From Roridomyces roridus (Eukaryota; Basidiomycota; Agaricomycetes; Agaricales; Mycenaceae), in assembly GCA_029378245.1 (NCBI GenBank), contig JARKIF010000066.1:144190-208189 (forward strand): a stretch of DNA of 64,000 nt, read 5' to 3'. A program made the translations under genes and the position numbers. Shown in pieces: positions 11,252 through 23,205 of the stretch. The notes below the pieces were generated by a model, which had not been told where the DNA came from, did not search any database, and saw nothing but the letters and a program-made list of their open reading frames with translations. The first letter of the stretch is position 1. Every line of letters begins with the position of its first letter.

Positions 11252-13637
11252 ATGGTCCGCAATGTACCGGACGAAATCATTCATGAAATTCTCTCTCCGG
11301 GTCTTTTCGTGGCAGATGATGCATTCACTGCTATATCCTCCAGCTCTCCCACCCGTTCTTCCACCGAGTCCAGCTCTGCGATCCTCCTTGTATCCAAATC
11401 GTGGCTGCGCGTAGCGACACCTCTGCTCTATCACACCGTGATTCTTCGGAGCAAGGGCCAGGCACAGGCTCTCGCCGCAGCCCTGCGCGCCAACCCCACT
11501 CTGGGTCGCTTCATCAAGAAGCTGCGCGTCGAGGGTGGCTACGCGATTTCGATGCACAAGATCTTGCAGACGGCCAAGAATCTCACCGATATTTGTTTTG
11601 GCCTTCAGTTCCAATTGGGCGACAACGTGTGCGGGCTGTGTCGGGGGTTGCCCCTCATCAACCCCGTTCGGGTTGTCCTCGCACATACAGTCAAGCGCGG
11701 CAGCATTAGTGAACAAACTCGCAAATTTGTGGACATCCTGGTGGAATGTATTCCCAAGTGGAAGAATCTGGTATGTCCTCCTGTTGTTCTCTTTCGGTGC
11801 TTGGTAGTGGCTTATCCCGTTATACTTTAGACTACATTCGTAATGCCGCACGACTGGCAGCATATCCCAGAGCACAGAGTCGCCCTTTCGAACTACCTTG
11901 ACGCACCGCTCAAAGCTGCTCGAAATCTGCGTACCCTGGTCCTTTTCGACTATGAACTGGACTTGTTCACCGATGCCCACATCCCCAGTTACATCAGGAC
12001 CATCGCAGCAAACCTTTCTTTGCAAGAAATTCGTCCTCGAGCGCCCCCTTCCAAGGCTTTGGCGTCGGACTTCCTTGTGACGGTACAGGGGGATGCTAGA
12101 CTGTCCACCCTTATTGATCTTCGGTATGAAATTTTTGTCGGCTCAATTCGTGCGCATTCTCAGTGACTCGAACAGCCTCTTTGGTCTCTCAGACCATCCA
12201 TTCATCTACCCACCGCAACTCGCAGCTGATCCGGAGCTTGAGGACATCGTTTGGGGCCGTGTCCTCAGTTTCCTGTTCCGTGATTACACTCCAAATGACG
12301 ACGCAGACCAACGTGGCCGTGTATCCCCTCTTCTCGTATGCAAACGATTCGCGGTCAGTATTCAGCCAAGACCCGTCCTAGTTCGAGTGCTGATACATAC
12401 CCTTCAGCGACTCTCGATTCCATATCTTTATGAAGCTCCCTGTATTCGCTGGACTCGCTACTTGCCAATGTTGTCGCAGCGTCTTGTGGATGAACCCACC
12501 CTGGGCAAACACGTCCGGCGGCTTTTCCTTTTCACCTACGGTCGTGTAGACCAAGTCGAAAGGATCCTCGTCAGTGTTCCGAATCTGTTGGGGCTCACTT
12601 CCAACGGCGACGACGGGAATTCTCTCCCTTGGAAGCTATTCGATGATCTCAGTATTCGGTTCGGCGCCACCTTGGACACCTTCCGGGGATTTCCGGTCCA
12701 GAAAAATCACAACAAGATGGATCCTGCAATCTTTTCGAGGTTCGAACGACTGCGTTCCCTCAGTTGGGACTGCGAAACAAGGTTCTATACCTCTTCCAAC
12801 AACTGTCTCGACCGACGCGTTGAGCACCCTCGTGGACTTGTCCATCGCAAACGCCGACTCTTCGTTCTTCAACGTACTATCGCGGATGCGGTGCGTGCAT
12901 CACAGCATTTATGCTCTGTAACTAACGGGCAGAAGATCAGACTCCCATCTCTACGTAGACTAACTGTCACGCGCTCCGCGGACATCGAACTGTTTTTGAA
13001 GGAGCACGGCAAAAAGATCGAAGAGTTGACGATCCGCCAGTCTATCTTCCATTTCGATATCTTCAAGCATTGTCCGTCGATCAAAGTACTCACCATCAAT
13101 ACCCGGTCTGATTCTGCAGCCGACCAGGTATGTCTACACGTTTTGTGCAATGCTTCTCCTCACTTTGGGTCTTAGCTCCCTTCCATGGGCGCTAGCGAGT
13201 CTGCTAAACTCGAACACAAACATGATTCCCTCGAGTGCATCGTCTTCCAATCGACACATTATGATAGCTGGTAAAGCCTCATGCGAGAATCCCCGCATTC
13301 ATTTGTCTGACGCCCGCCCAATCTCAGGAAATCGCATGTCAATGCTGTCGAAAAATTCCTGACCGACTTTGATTCCACTCCATTCCCCGCGTTGCGGGAA
13401 ATTCAGCATCCTGCATTCAGATGGAATAATTCCGAGTATGTGTTCTCGTTTTATACGCCCATGTGTACCTTTGACAAACCGTGTCGTAGAAAGGAATTGC
13501 TTAAATCTCCTTGGGTCAAGTGGGCAGAGAAGTTTCGCGAAAATTATAACATCCACCTCGTCTGCCGGCGAGGCGCTCAGTGGCGTCTGAGGAGGGTGTT
13601 TGAGCCCAAGAAGGTCAATAAAAAGACGCGCAAGTGA
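11252..13637 (+). pseudogene. F-box/LRR-like protein, copy 2 (most complete copy; one frameshift)
   Basis: The start lies in a strong context, GCCACCATGG. The N-terminus MVRNVPDEIIHEILSPGL...AILLVSKSWLRVATPLLY is F-box-like, the part that binds Skp1 in SCF ubiquitin ligases. Exons read 11252-11770, 11831-12123, 12164-12353 and 12408 onward, with later introns near 12890-12933, 13128-13175 and 13272-13327. The end is SPWVKWAEKFRENYNIHLV...EPKKVNKKTRK. Near 12811, GACCGACGCG has one C more than the paralog frame needs (C-L-D-D-A-L-S-T-L expected). Without that base the copy would read through. The middle and C-terminal parts look like LRR-type substrate-binding sequence. It is the first gene of an F-box plus GRP block. 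Confidence 0.65.
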
Positions 13638-14472
13638 GAATGGTTGCATTCGATTGTAAATAAAACCTCGCGACATCCACCCTGAATCTTTTACGACCCA
13701 CACATTCTGACTTGCCGTACTCAAACATACCTGAAGGGTTAGAAAGAGGTGCCATTTCGGAAGACTTGGTCCCCGTTGAACCGTTCCGCCACAGGATATC
13801 CCTGATTGTATTCTCCGACGTGTTGACCGCGCAGCAGAGTTTACCCGAGGTCCCCGAAGACCCAATGGTTGACAGTCAGATGAGATTGATTTGAAAGGGC
13901 CAAAACCAACGCACCCGATACGCGATTAAAGAGGCAATTCCGGCGGTCAATGATAGCTCACTGCCTGCCGCGGCATCTTTAGTGTCTGGAAATAACCTTT
14001 TTCATTTGCCGTTCATGAGTTGAAAAGCTTGTTCGTATAAATCTGGAGTTGAAACATGATACAAGTCTCCGTGCGCGGAATGAGTGCAGTTCGCAAGCTG
14101 TGGTATCCATCCAATAACTCATCTGTGCTGGAAGTTGAAGGTTGACCACTGGTTACCTCTGTTCACGAGTTGTACTGGGAAGCGCAGTCATGTTTTTTTT
14201 CTCGACAATACTAGGGCTGCCCGGAACATGCTGTACGGAGTCTCAATTGAAGAATTCATACGTACCGAGGTTCGACAATTATGCCGTGGCGTGTTGCATA
14301 TTATAATTGTAATTCAGCGTGCTCGTCATTATTCCAACGGAATTGTTCTATGGGCGCGCCAAGGCTTTACTCTAACCCACGGACGATGGATACTGTGTGC
14401 AAGGTCTGAAACTCGCCGTAGATGGACAAACCGACATCTAGCCGCCGTTTATCTGGAATTGCCCTCGAAGAG
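13638..14472. other. Conserved spacer between F-box copy 2 and GRP1
   Basis: No gene seen. The stretch aligns with 18751-19581 and, inverted, with 42371-42989. For example, GAGGCAATTCCGGCGGTCAA and CGCGGCATCTTTAG recur in all three, as do segments just before the GRP TATA box. The spacer therefore travelled with the genes during duplication and may hold GRP control sequences. Confidence 0.5.
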
Positions 14473-14479
14473 TATAAAA
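14473..14479 (+). promoter_or_regulatory. TATA box of GRP1
   Basis: TATAAAA lies 83 bp upstream of the ATG at 14562. The same motif sits at the matching distance before both other GRP copies, which supports it as the core promoter. Confidence 0.6.
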
Positions 14480-14561
14480 ACCCGCCTAAACATCCTCAGT
14501 TCTTCAGCAAATCCAGCTCCTCTCTCCAGTTCCACACAAGTCACTCACCTCTAATTCAACC

Positions 14562-15692
14562 ATGCGGTTCTCACCTACCATCGTGGCCACGCTCATCGCT
14601 CTCTTCTCTTTCTCCTCCGGAGCTCTCGCCACAGAGACCAAGGATGCGGCTGCCCCTGCAGCGGATACCTCGACGACCGACCCCTCGCCCTCTGAAGACT
14701 TCCGCGGCGGAGGATTCGGAGGCGGTCGCGGAAGGGTTAGTGTTTGAACTCTCCCAGACCGTGAACAATTACTCACAGTGTTCAATCCAGGACTGCAGTC
14801 CATGCGAGTTCCGCGAGTCATTGCTCCGGGGCCGCAGATTCAGAGAGCCTTTCTGTCCCAGTCGCCGCACCCTTGTCGGGCAGCTCTGCTGCATCCTCGA
14901 GGAAACCGGCGGCGGCATTGGGATTCGTAGTGCCAATCCTGAACCTGAGCCCAGTCAGGATAAGAGCCAGGGAGACAGCCAGGACGACGGGAGCGACAAC
15001 CACTTCATTGGTGGCGGATATGGTGGCTTCGGTGGTCGTGGTGGATTCGGAGGATATGGTGGTCGCGGTCGCGGTGGGTTTGGTGGTCGTGGCGGCTACG
15101 GTGGATTTGGTGGCCGCGGTGGCCGTGGTGGCTTTGGTGGATATGGAGGACGCGGCGGCTTTGGTGGATACCGGCGTAGCGACCTCGCAACTCGTAGTGC
15201 CGAACCCAGCCCAGATGACAGCCAGGGTGGAAACGGAGGACAGCCAGCAAGACAACCACTTCATCGGTGGTGGTTATGGAGGATTCGGCGGCGGATTTGG
15301 TGGGTTTGGTGGCCGTGGTGGGTTCGGTGGGTTTGGAGGCCGCGGTGGCTACGGTGGATTTGGTGGCCGAGGTGGCTTTGGTGGATACGGAGGACGCGGC
15401 GGCTTCGGCGGATACCGGCGCAGCGACCTCGCAACTCGGAGTGCCGAACCCAGCCCAGATGACACCCAGGGTGCGAGCGGTGACAGCCAGGATGGCACCG
15501 ACAACCACTTCATCGGTGGTGGTTACGGAGGATTCGGTGGTGGATTTGGTGGATTTGGTGGCCGTGGTGGCTTTGGTGGATTTGGTGGCCGTGGTGGCTA
15601 CGGCGGCTTTGGTGGCCGTGGTGGCTTTGGTGGTTACGGCGGGCTCGGTGGGCTTCGGCGGTGGCTTCGGTGGTGGCTTCGGCGGCTACTAG
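14562..15692 (+). pseudogene. Secreted glycine-rich protein GRP1 (frameshifted copy)
   Basis: Exon 1 (14562-14735) encodes a signal peptide, MRFSPTIVATLIALFSFSSG, and an acidic Ser/Thr segment. After a 55-nt intron, exon 2 (from 14791) encodes a Cys-containing segment (DCSPCEFRES...FCPSRRTLVGQLCC) and Gly/Tyr/Phe/Arg repeats of the GGYGGFGGRGGFGG type with spacers such as YRRSDLATRSAEPSPDD. Near 15236 one extra G (GGAGGAC) moves the reading into a Trp/Arg-rich frame ending at 15462. In the repaired frame a second shift is needed near 15647 to reach the FGGGFGGY-stop ending at 15692 that the other copies have. The function of the family is unknown; secretion and cell-wall association are inferred from composition. 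Confidence 0.7.
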
Positions 15693-16358
15693 AGGTTCTC
15701 GGCTGAAATATATTGTACTAATCCGTACCCTCCCCGTGTAATATTTGCCCTGTATTGTACTTATATGACTGGTTTGTGAATGGTGTATGAAACGTTTCGC
15801 TGACGGAAACTAGTACTACACCAAGTAGAACTGCGAGCTTGGCAGCGAGTCGCTCTAAGTTTGCCTGAGATTTGAGAGCCAGATTCCTTTGAGAGCAGCA
15901 GCCTGGATCTTCGCCCGCAGTAGTATGTCCTTGTCTGTCTCCGACTGGACTCGGTCTGATGGAAACTGGGACTGACCAAGCAGAGCTGCGAGATACACAT
16001 GGAACCAGTCCAAGATCGGAGTCACGTTCGCTTAGAAAGCTCGTTCTTTCAAGGGCAACTGCGCAGAATATCCTCCTGCAGCACCGAGTCATTTGAAGAA
16101 ACCGACCAGTCCTCCAGAAAGCGCGTGGTCTCTGAGCGCAGCCTTCAGAGGACGCCTGCGGCACAGCGCTTGGGACGCGTCTAGTTCGGAGATCGGGTAA
16201 GGCTCAATGACCAAGTCAAATCTTGAGCTTGACGAAGAGAACATAGCAACAGAGCAAGCCTCCCAGAGCATGATGGTGGAAGGAAAGAGAGTGCTGCGAC
16301 GGATCAATTCCAAATGTCCGATCAGTCACGGCCAAGTCACGGCTCTTCTCTCGCCACC
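15693..16358. other. Spacer between block I and block II
   Basis: No gene seen. Parts (GCTGACGGAAACT near 15797, GAGATTTGAGAGCCA near 15867) recur after GRP2 near 20900 and 20970, so the 3' flank was duplicated with the genes. Confidence 0.45.
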
Positions 16359-18750
16359 ATGGGACGCGCCATGCCAGACGAGATAATTCACCAAATCCTC
16401 TCTCCAGCGCTCTCCGGTATCGGACGAAACGTTCTCTGCTCGCATCCCTCCCTGGCGGTCTGACCGACGTCTCGATACCAGCTCCGCGATCCTCCTCGTA
16501 TGCAGAGCGTGGCTTCGCGTCGCGAGCCCTTTACTATACGAGACCGTGATCCTTCGGAGTAGAGGCCAAGCGCAGGCTCTTTCTGTTGCTTTGCGCTACA
16601 ATCCGGACCTCGCTAGGTTCATCAAGAAGCTCCGCCTCGAAAGTGGATACGGGAGCACCATGCACAAGATCTTGCAAACGACGAACAACCTCACCGATAT
16701 CTTCATACCCCTCAAATTCGACAAGAAAGACAACGCGTGTGGCCTGTGCCGTGGCCTACCGTTGATCGACCCTGTCCGCGTCATCATAACCTACGACTCA
16801 TTCGACGCAACCCCTCCCAAACCAGTTCGCACTCTTGTCGGAGCGCTGGTGAAACATATTCCCAAGTGGAAGAATTTGGTGCGTTCTTTGGCGGGCTCGC
16901 CCTTTCCGGTGCGCTGAATCTTTGTCTGCTTCAGGCGACCTTTGAGATGCCCCACGATTGGACGCATGGCGAAGCCGCCCACAACGAGACCTTCTCTTGG
17001 CCCCTCAAAGAAGCGGAGCATCTCCGGATCCTCGTTCTATCATCTCATGCGCGAAATTTGCTTCGGGACGGCATCATACCGAAGTATATCTCAACAATCG
17101 CGCAAAATGGCTCTCTGCAGGAGATTCGGCCTAAGACGCCTTCTCGCAAGGTGTTGAAGGACGAATTCCACGAGACGGTGCAGGGAAACACTAGACTCCA
17201 GGAACTTGTCGATCCGAAGTGCGTCCTCTCTCCTGTCTGATGCCCTCCACTCACGCCTGTTGTTCAGTCTCTTTGGTCCGAAGACATCGTTCGTGTATCC
17301 TCCACAACTCGCTGCCAACCCAACAATTACCGACGCCATTTGGGATCGTGTTCTTTACTATCATTTCTGTGAACCCACGCGGTTCCGTGATCTCGACGAC
17401 GACGATTGGGACGAGTCAGACTACGAATCTGATAACGATGAAATGATAATGCCGCCGGAATGGTCGCCTCTCCGAGTTTGTAAACAATTCCTAGTCAGCC
17501 TCATTCCATTCTCCCTGCCGATCGCAGTCGCTCATGCATAGTAGCGGCTCGGGACCCCGCACTTTTACAACAAGGTCGACCTTCGGACTTCCGAGTCTAT
17601 GCGACTGTTCACCGAGCACCTCCTACTTCAACCTTCTCTTGGCTCCCACGTTCGTACTCTCTATCTCGGGAGCCACGACGAGCAAACCATCAATGACCTT
17701 CAAAACGTCTTCTCCAAAGTGTCTCACTTGACAGTGCTGTCCTCCGCAAACATCGTTATTCTTCCTTGGTATATATTCGATCAAATGAGCCTTCGATATG
17801 GCGCTCACCTTGAGACATTTCACCGAATAACGATTACTCAATGCCCTCACCGGGTGGACCCCATCATCTTCCATCGACTGTCGGAAATGCAGAATTTCAC
17901 TTGGGAATCGGACACAGAGTTTCATACGACGGTCACCTTCGCTGGGAGCAACGCGCTCAACAAGCTGAAAAGATTGATTGTCTCGCGGGCTCATCCCTCA
18001 TTCTTTATCATTCTGTCACAAATGCAGTACGTGCCCAAGCATAATTTGAATGTTCTCCATCTCACACAGGTTCTTGTACCAGGCTCCCCCTGCTCAGTAC
18101 TGTCACTCTCTACACCGGGGAAGTCGATGCTCGTGTGTTCTTCGAAAGGCACGGCGAGAAGATCTCGGACTTGGTTGTGGGGGGCCCGGCCTTCACTGTC
18201 GACATCTTCAACCTCTGTCCGAATGTGAAATGTCTAACCATGCGCACTGCCTCGAAGGACGATGTGGTACGCCGACAGCCCTCTTACACGCACGCGGAAG
18301 TCAATCATTTTGTATAGAGTGTCGTCGAAGGGGTTCTCACGCAATGCGATAAACACCGTTTCCTGGAGCGCATCGTAATTTATCCGAAAGAGTGCGTTCG
18401 GTTCTGAAAATACTTACACTTCCCTGACTTCTTTCCGAAGCCTCGACGCAAAGCATTCTGAACTGGTCGCCGAACTCGTCGAAGTCTTTCTTGCCAAATT
18501 AGGACTGCACAGCATTTCCCGCCCTGCGAGAAATTCAACAACTCCTTTTCGTTTGGCTGCGTTCCGGGTGAGCCTATGCATGAAAAAGGTGTGCTTTGAG
18601 CTGATCTTTTTGGTGTGCTACAGCCCTCTATTGGCGGATTCTCCGTGGGTGAAGTTGGCTGAAAAATTCCGTGCGCAAAACATTCATCTCGTTGATATGT
18701 ATGGAAGTCGGTTGCGTCCGAGGCGAGCGTTTGTTCCGGGGAGTGGCTAG
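16359..18750 (+). pseudogene. F-box/LRR-like protein, copy 3
   Basis: This parallels copy 2 exon by exon. It starts MGRAMPDEIIHQILSPALS, then has SSAILLVCRAWLRVASPLLY in another frame, IPKWKNL, an acidic insertion DLDDDDWDESDYESDNDE (about 17390-17440) absent from copy 2, ILPWYIFDQMSLRYGAHLET, FFERHGEKISDLVV, and the end SPWVKLAEKFRAQNIHLV. Two apparent one-base insertions break the frame relative to paralogs: an extra G near 16415 and an extra base near 18500 (KL-DCTAFPALREI expected). A likely SCF adaptor in its intact form. It may be a pseudogene or suffer from assembly error. Confidence 0.6.
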
Positions 18751-19581
18751 GGATGCGGTTTATGTTCGTCGAGACCATAATTATGTAACTGGAAATAATT
18801 ATTTGGCCGCCTCGCAGTAAGGTCCCTCAAACACGCCGATATGACGCACCGGCCATCACAGGCCGTTACCTCGGAACTGATTGCACGCTTCATTCATCAC
18901 GTGGCATGAAGCCGGATGATAATGATTCGTGAATGTATGTTTATTTGAATAATTCGCGACGCAATGGGACGCGCCCGAGGTCCCCGAACCAACCGCTCGA
19001 ATTAGATTCGACATGACAAAGACAACGCATCCGAGACCAGTCGACGAGGCAATTCCGGCAGTCAATGATAGCTCACTGGCGCGGCATCTTTAGACTTTGT
19101 TCTCCTTAACCTCTTCATTTGGCCAGTTGCAAAGCTTGTTCGTCTGAATCTGGACTTGAAACGTGATACCAGTCTCCGTACGCGCGTGCGCGGAATGAGT
19201 TCAACCCGTTTGATATCCATCCAATAACTTGAACATGTTGTACGTCGAGCTGGTTGCATCCTTCTCTTCACCATCCCCGGAATGATTGATTTTTGACTTG
19301 CCGGATTGGAAAAGTCAGTCGTGGACTTGGAAGAAGTACCAGGACCACATACCTGTTACTCCAGGAAGAAGGCACGTATAATAGAGTCTCAATTAAGGAT
19401 CAGGGTTCGACAATTATACCGTGGCGTGTTCGAGATTGCAATTACAATTGAGAGAGCCATCGAATTGCTTCATGCGCGCGCGCCAAGGGTTTACTCTAGC
19501 CAACAGACAAGTTCAATATCTGAAATTCGCCGTAGATGGACACACCTAGCCGCCATTTATCTGGAATTGCCCTCGAAGAGG
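18751..19581. other. Conserved spacer between F-box copy 3 and GRP2
   Basis: No gene seen. Long stretches match the inverted third block (42371-42989), including CCCGAGGTCCCCGAACCA-like and CGAGGCAATTCCGGCAGTCA sequences. The 200 bp before the GRP2 TATA box are almost the same in the inverted copy. Confidence 0.5.
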
Positions 19582-19588
19582 TATAAAA
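19582..19588 (+). promoter_or_regulatory. TATA box of GRP2
   Basis: TATAAAA lies 83 bp upstream of the GRP2 start, in the same context as in GRP1 and GRP3. Confidence 0.6.
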
Positions 19589-19670
19589 GCCGGGCTGAGG
19601 CTCCTCAGTTCTTCAGCAAATCTTGCTCTTCTCTCCAGTTCCACACAAGCCACTCATCTCTAGTCCAACC

Positions 19671-20805
19671 ATGCGGTTCTCACCTACCGTCGTGGCTACC
19701 CTGATCACGCTCTTGTCCTTCTCCTCCGGGGTCTTCGCCACAGAGACCAAGGATGCGGCTGCCCCTGCAGCGGATACCTCAACGACCGACTCCTCGCCCT
19801 CTGAAGACTTCCGCGGCGGGGGATTCGGCGGCGGTCGCGGGAGGGTTAGTGGTCGTGTTGAAAACTAAGAACAACCACTGACCTTTTTCAATCCAGGACT
19901 GCAGTCCTTGCGAGTTCCGCGAGTCATTGCTCCGGGGCCGCAGATTCAGACAGCCCTTCTGTCCCAGTCGCCGCACCCTCGTGGGGCAGCTCTGCTGCAT
20001 CCTCGAGGAGACCGGCGGCGGCATTGGTATTCGTAGTCCTGAGCCTGAACCTGCTCCCAGTCAGGATAAGAGCCAGGGTGGAAGGGGAGACAGTCAAGAC
20101 GACGGGAGCGACAACCACTTCATCGGTGGCGGATATGGCGGCTTCGGTGGTCGTGGTGGATTCGGAGGATATGGTGGGCGCGGCCGCGGCGGCTTTGGTG
20201 GGTTTGGTGGCCGTGGTGGCTACGGTGGGTTTGGTGGCCGTGGTGGCCGTGGTGGCCGAGGTGGCCGAGGTGGATACGGAGGACGCGGTGGCTTTGGTGG
20301 ATACCGGCGCAGCGACCTTGCAACTCGCAGTGACGAGCCCAGCCCCGAAGACAGCCAGGGTGCAAGCGGAGACAGCCAGGATGGCACCGACAACCACTTC
20401 ATCGGTGGGGGTTACGGAGGATTCGGCGGCGGATTTGGTGGATTTGGTGGGTTTGGAGGCCGTGGTGGCTACGGCGGCTTTGGTGGCCGTGGTGGCCGTG
20501 GTGGCTTTGGTGGTTACGGAGGACGCGGCGGCTTCGGCGGATACAGGCGCAGCGACCTCGCAATTCGTAGTGCCGAACCCAGCCCAGATGATACCCAGGG
20601 TGCGAGCGGTGACAGCCAGCAAGACAACCACTTCATCGGTGGTGGTTACGGAGGATTCGGCGGCGGATTTGGTGGATTCGACGGTGGCTTTGGTGGGTTC
20701 GACGGCGGCTTTGGTGGGTTCGGCGGTGGGTTCGGCGGTGGGTTCGGCGGTGGCTTTGACGGTGGCTTCGACGGTGGCTTCGGCGGAGGCTTCGGCGGCT
20801 ACTAG
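19671..20805 (+). CDS. Secreted glycine-rich protein GRP2
   Basis: This is an intact two-exon gene (19671-19844 and 19897-20805) for 360 residues. Residues 1 to about 20 are a signal peptide (MRFSPTVVATLITLLSFSSG). Residues 21-58 are Ala/Thr/Ser/Asp-rich. Residues 59 to about 105 hold five cysteines (DCSPC, FCPSR, LCC). The rest is glycine-rich repeats of GGYGG, GGFGG and GGRGG type in three blocks, separated by a linker with YRRSDLATRS and EPSPDD/EPSPED. The end is a run of FGGGFDGG repeats finishing in FGGY. It is probably a secreted structural or wall protein; no enzymatic motif is seen. Exon 1 and the Cys segment are identical to GRP3, which has two glycine blocks. Confidence 0.8.
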
Positions 20806-21587
20806 AAGAAGATCCCAGCTGAAATATCCTGTACTAATCCCTATCTTGCCCCTGTATTAGTTGTCATGTTATTGTATGTGAATTGTATATACTTGAACGC
20901 TTCGCTGACGGAAACTGGGACTCACAACTTGAAAGTAGAAGTGCGAGCTTGGCAGCTAGTCGTTCTAGGTTTGCTGAGATTTGAGAGCCATATGCGCATA
21001 TTCTTTCAAGAGCAGCTGCATAGATCCTCATCCGCGGAGTGTCCTTGTCCCTCTACTAATGCGCGCGGAACCACCCGTTGAAGAGTCGAGATTCTCGAGC
21101 AAAGCACAGCGTTCGGTGACTTCGGTCAACAGGCTCAGGCTCGGCCAGTTAGGAGATGAGCCTGTGGGAGCATGCGAGCTGGGGAGATTGGAGAAGACTT
21201 TCGCAGATCACAGGTGGCAAATGGCAGGTGGTGGCAGAAGGCAACCAAGGTACTTGAGTACTTATTTATGTAAGTATGAACTTTGCATATGAACTGTAGT
21301 AAGGCAACTAAGTATTCAACCTCAACATCCCGCGCAGACCCGGAGCTTCGTCGACCTCACCACCGATCTCCTCGTATCAAGTTCACTCCTCAATCATCAA
21401 CGGCCTCGGGGTTAGAACAGCCGTTGAAGAGTTTACCACAATTTGTTGCTGTGTTTCTGTCTGCTTACAGTCGACTCGGATATTTACTTACTTACTTACT
21501 GTGTTCCCGCTGCCATTTTACACAAATTGCAAATACATACGACTCAAATCCCGAACAGAAACGTCGGAACACAACAACCACTCGCGT
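20806..21587. other. Spacer after GRP2
   Basis: No gene seen. It shares short stretches with 15780-16100. A TTAC microsatellite lies at about 21483-21500. Confidence 0.45.
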
Positions 21588-23205
21588 TTAGCTGTTACTG
21601 TACGCAGGAGGAGAAGGATTGACAAAAACGGCTCGCAGCAAGCTCCGTAGCCTCTCTTCTACCTCCCGATCGACGCTCAAAACGCCCGGGGCCGAGTCCA
21701 CAGTCGGAGGAGGGACCTGGGGAAGGCTCGATGTCGAAGACGTCGATTGCTGCTGCTGGGAATTCGATGGTGGGTTGAGTTTCTCGGAGCGCGAGGCCGG
21801 CATCGATACATTCGCGTGCGATAGGAGGAATGGCTCGATGGTGTCGGGGGTAGGCTGCCTCCGGAGCGCCTGCCAGCCGGCACCCATGGGTAATCTCGAC
21901 GTTGAAAGCCGCCACCGGCGACGCAGGAGAATGAAAGCCAACGCGGTAAGAAGGGCGAGGGCGCTCAGACCGCCTATCACCGCGCCGATGACCACGTCAC
22001 GGTGCGCGCTGTCGGATTTGTGCGGCGCACTGCTGCTGAAAAATGTGAGAGAAGAAGAGGTGAAAGAAAACGGCGTGCCTAACCTAATGCTTCCGGGTCT
22101 GAGCATGGAGCTACGTTAACAGCTTTAGCACGAGAAGGGAGTGCACTTACGCCGCGGTTCTTCCCGTCCCAGAATCGCTAACATCAGGGAAACTAGGAAA
22201 CCAACGTTCATACATTGCCCTGAACATGGGCATATCAGACCTACGACGTCATGCTTGCAGCAGGAGTTTGTTCGGAGCTCGTTGACCTGACCAGGTATGT
22301 TCGAAAGCAAGTAAGTGAAAACCGGTAGACGCACGACGCGGCAATTCCGATATCAGTAGACACGCCAGAAAGCGAGGTTCTGAAAGCAAGATAAACCAGC
22401 ATGCCAGAAGGATGCAGATGGGTATCTGACCTTCCAATTGCACTCCTGGACAACTTCAATGTTGCATTTTCTCGCAAAAAAAAGGCAAGACTCACGATTT
22501 CGTGCTCACCTCGCCGTCGGGTGTGCCAACATTGGGAACTGGCAGTGCAGAGCTAAAGGGTAATTCAGTAAGAAGCGGCAGAAATGGTCATTAGACCGCA
22601 CGATTTTGCAGCGGAGGCCGACGATACCTGGACCGCATCGTCCTCTCCGACCGTGACTTGCGCATAGTCAAACAACGCCGCCTGCGCTGTGTCCGAGGTA
22701 CCTTGAATGACCCATTCCACGGCGTGTGTTACGCTCGAGTCGAGATCCGTGGCAGAGAAGAACAGGGAGTTGTACACGTATTCCGTGCCTGCGTACGTGT
22801 GGAAGCGCAGTATCGACGGGCTATCCATCTGGAACAGTATACTGGACCCAGCGGCGGTACCTCCATTAGGGCTGGGGAAGTCGATTCCGTATATGTATAC
22901 GGCCGACCCTTGATCAGTTGATTAGTAGGTTAGAGGCGTAGTGCTTGGAGCGCACCTTGGAATGTGAAAGTTCCCGAGACCAAGGATCCGTCGTGCCAGG
23001 TATGGTTATACGCCAGGGCCGGATTGGGGTGGACAACGCAACCAGAGCAGGATGAGGTGGGTGATAAGGCATTCCAGTCGCCCGTGAAGGTCCAGTAGGC
23101 ACTGTCCGTGTCGTCGATGGTCAGATTGGCAAGACTGCCGTGCGCATTTCTGCTTGAAAAGAACAAAAGAAGGTGGAGCAAAGGAAGGACCCAGTTGAGT
23201 CGCAT
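21588..23205 (-). CDS. Single-pass membrane protein, YIYG/PPAY family, member A
   Basis: The start at 23205 gives a signal peptide (MRLNWVLPLLHLLLFF). Exon 1 (23205-22956) continues NLTIDDTDSAYWTFTGDWNA, a CSGC pair and YNHTWHDG. Exon 2 (22908-22628) has GSAVYIYGID, YVYNSLFFSATDLDSS, HAVEWV and FDYAQVTVGEDD. At least one small Ser/Thr/Pro exon lies near 22555-22510. The last exon (about 22035-21588) has a membrane helix (VVIGAVIGGLSALALLTALA), an RRRWR stop-transfer and a tail with EVEERLRSLL and PPAYSNS. The family resembles agaricomycete surface proteins with a jelly-roll-like ectodomain; ligand unknown. PPAY fits the PPxY consensus bound by WW domains of Nedd4/Rsp5 ubiquitin ligases. It is divergent from member B. 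Confidence 0.75.

Noticed and set aside
14818..15508. Long reverse-strand Thr/Ala/Ser-rich and His/Arg-rich frames under GRP1 (same under GRP2 and GRP3)
   Set aside because: Antisense shadows of GGT/GGC glycine repeats, which lack stop codons in most frames.
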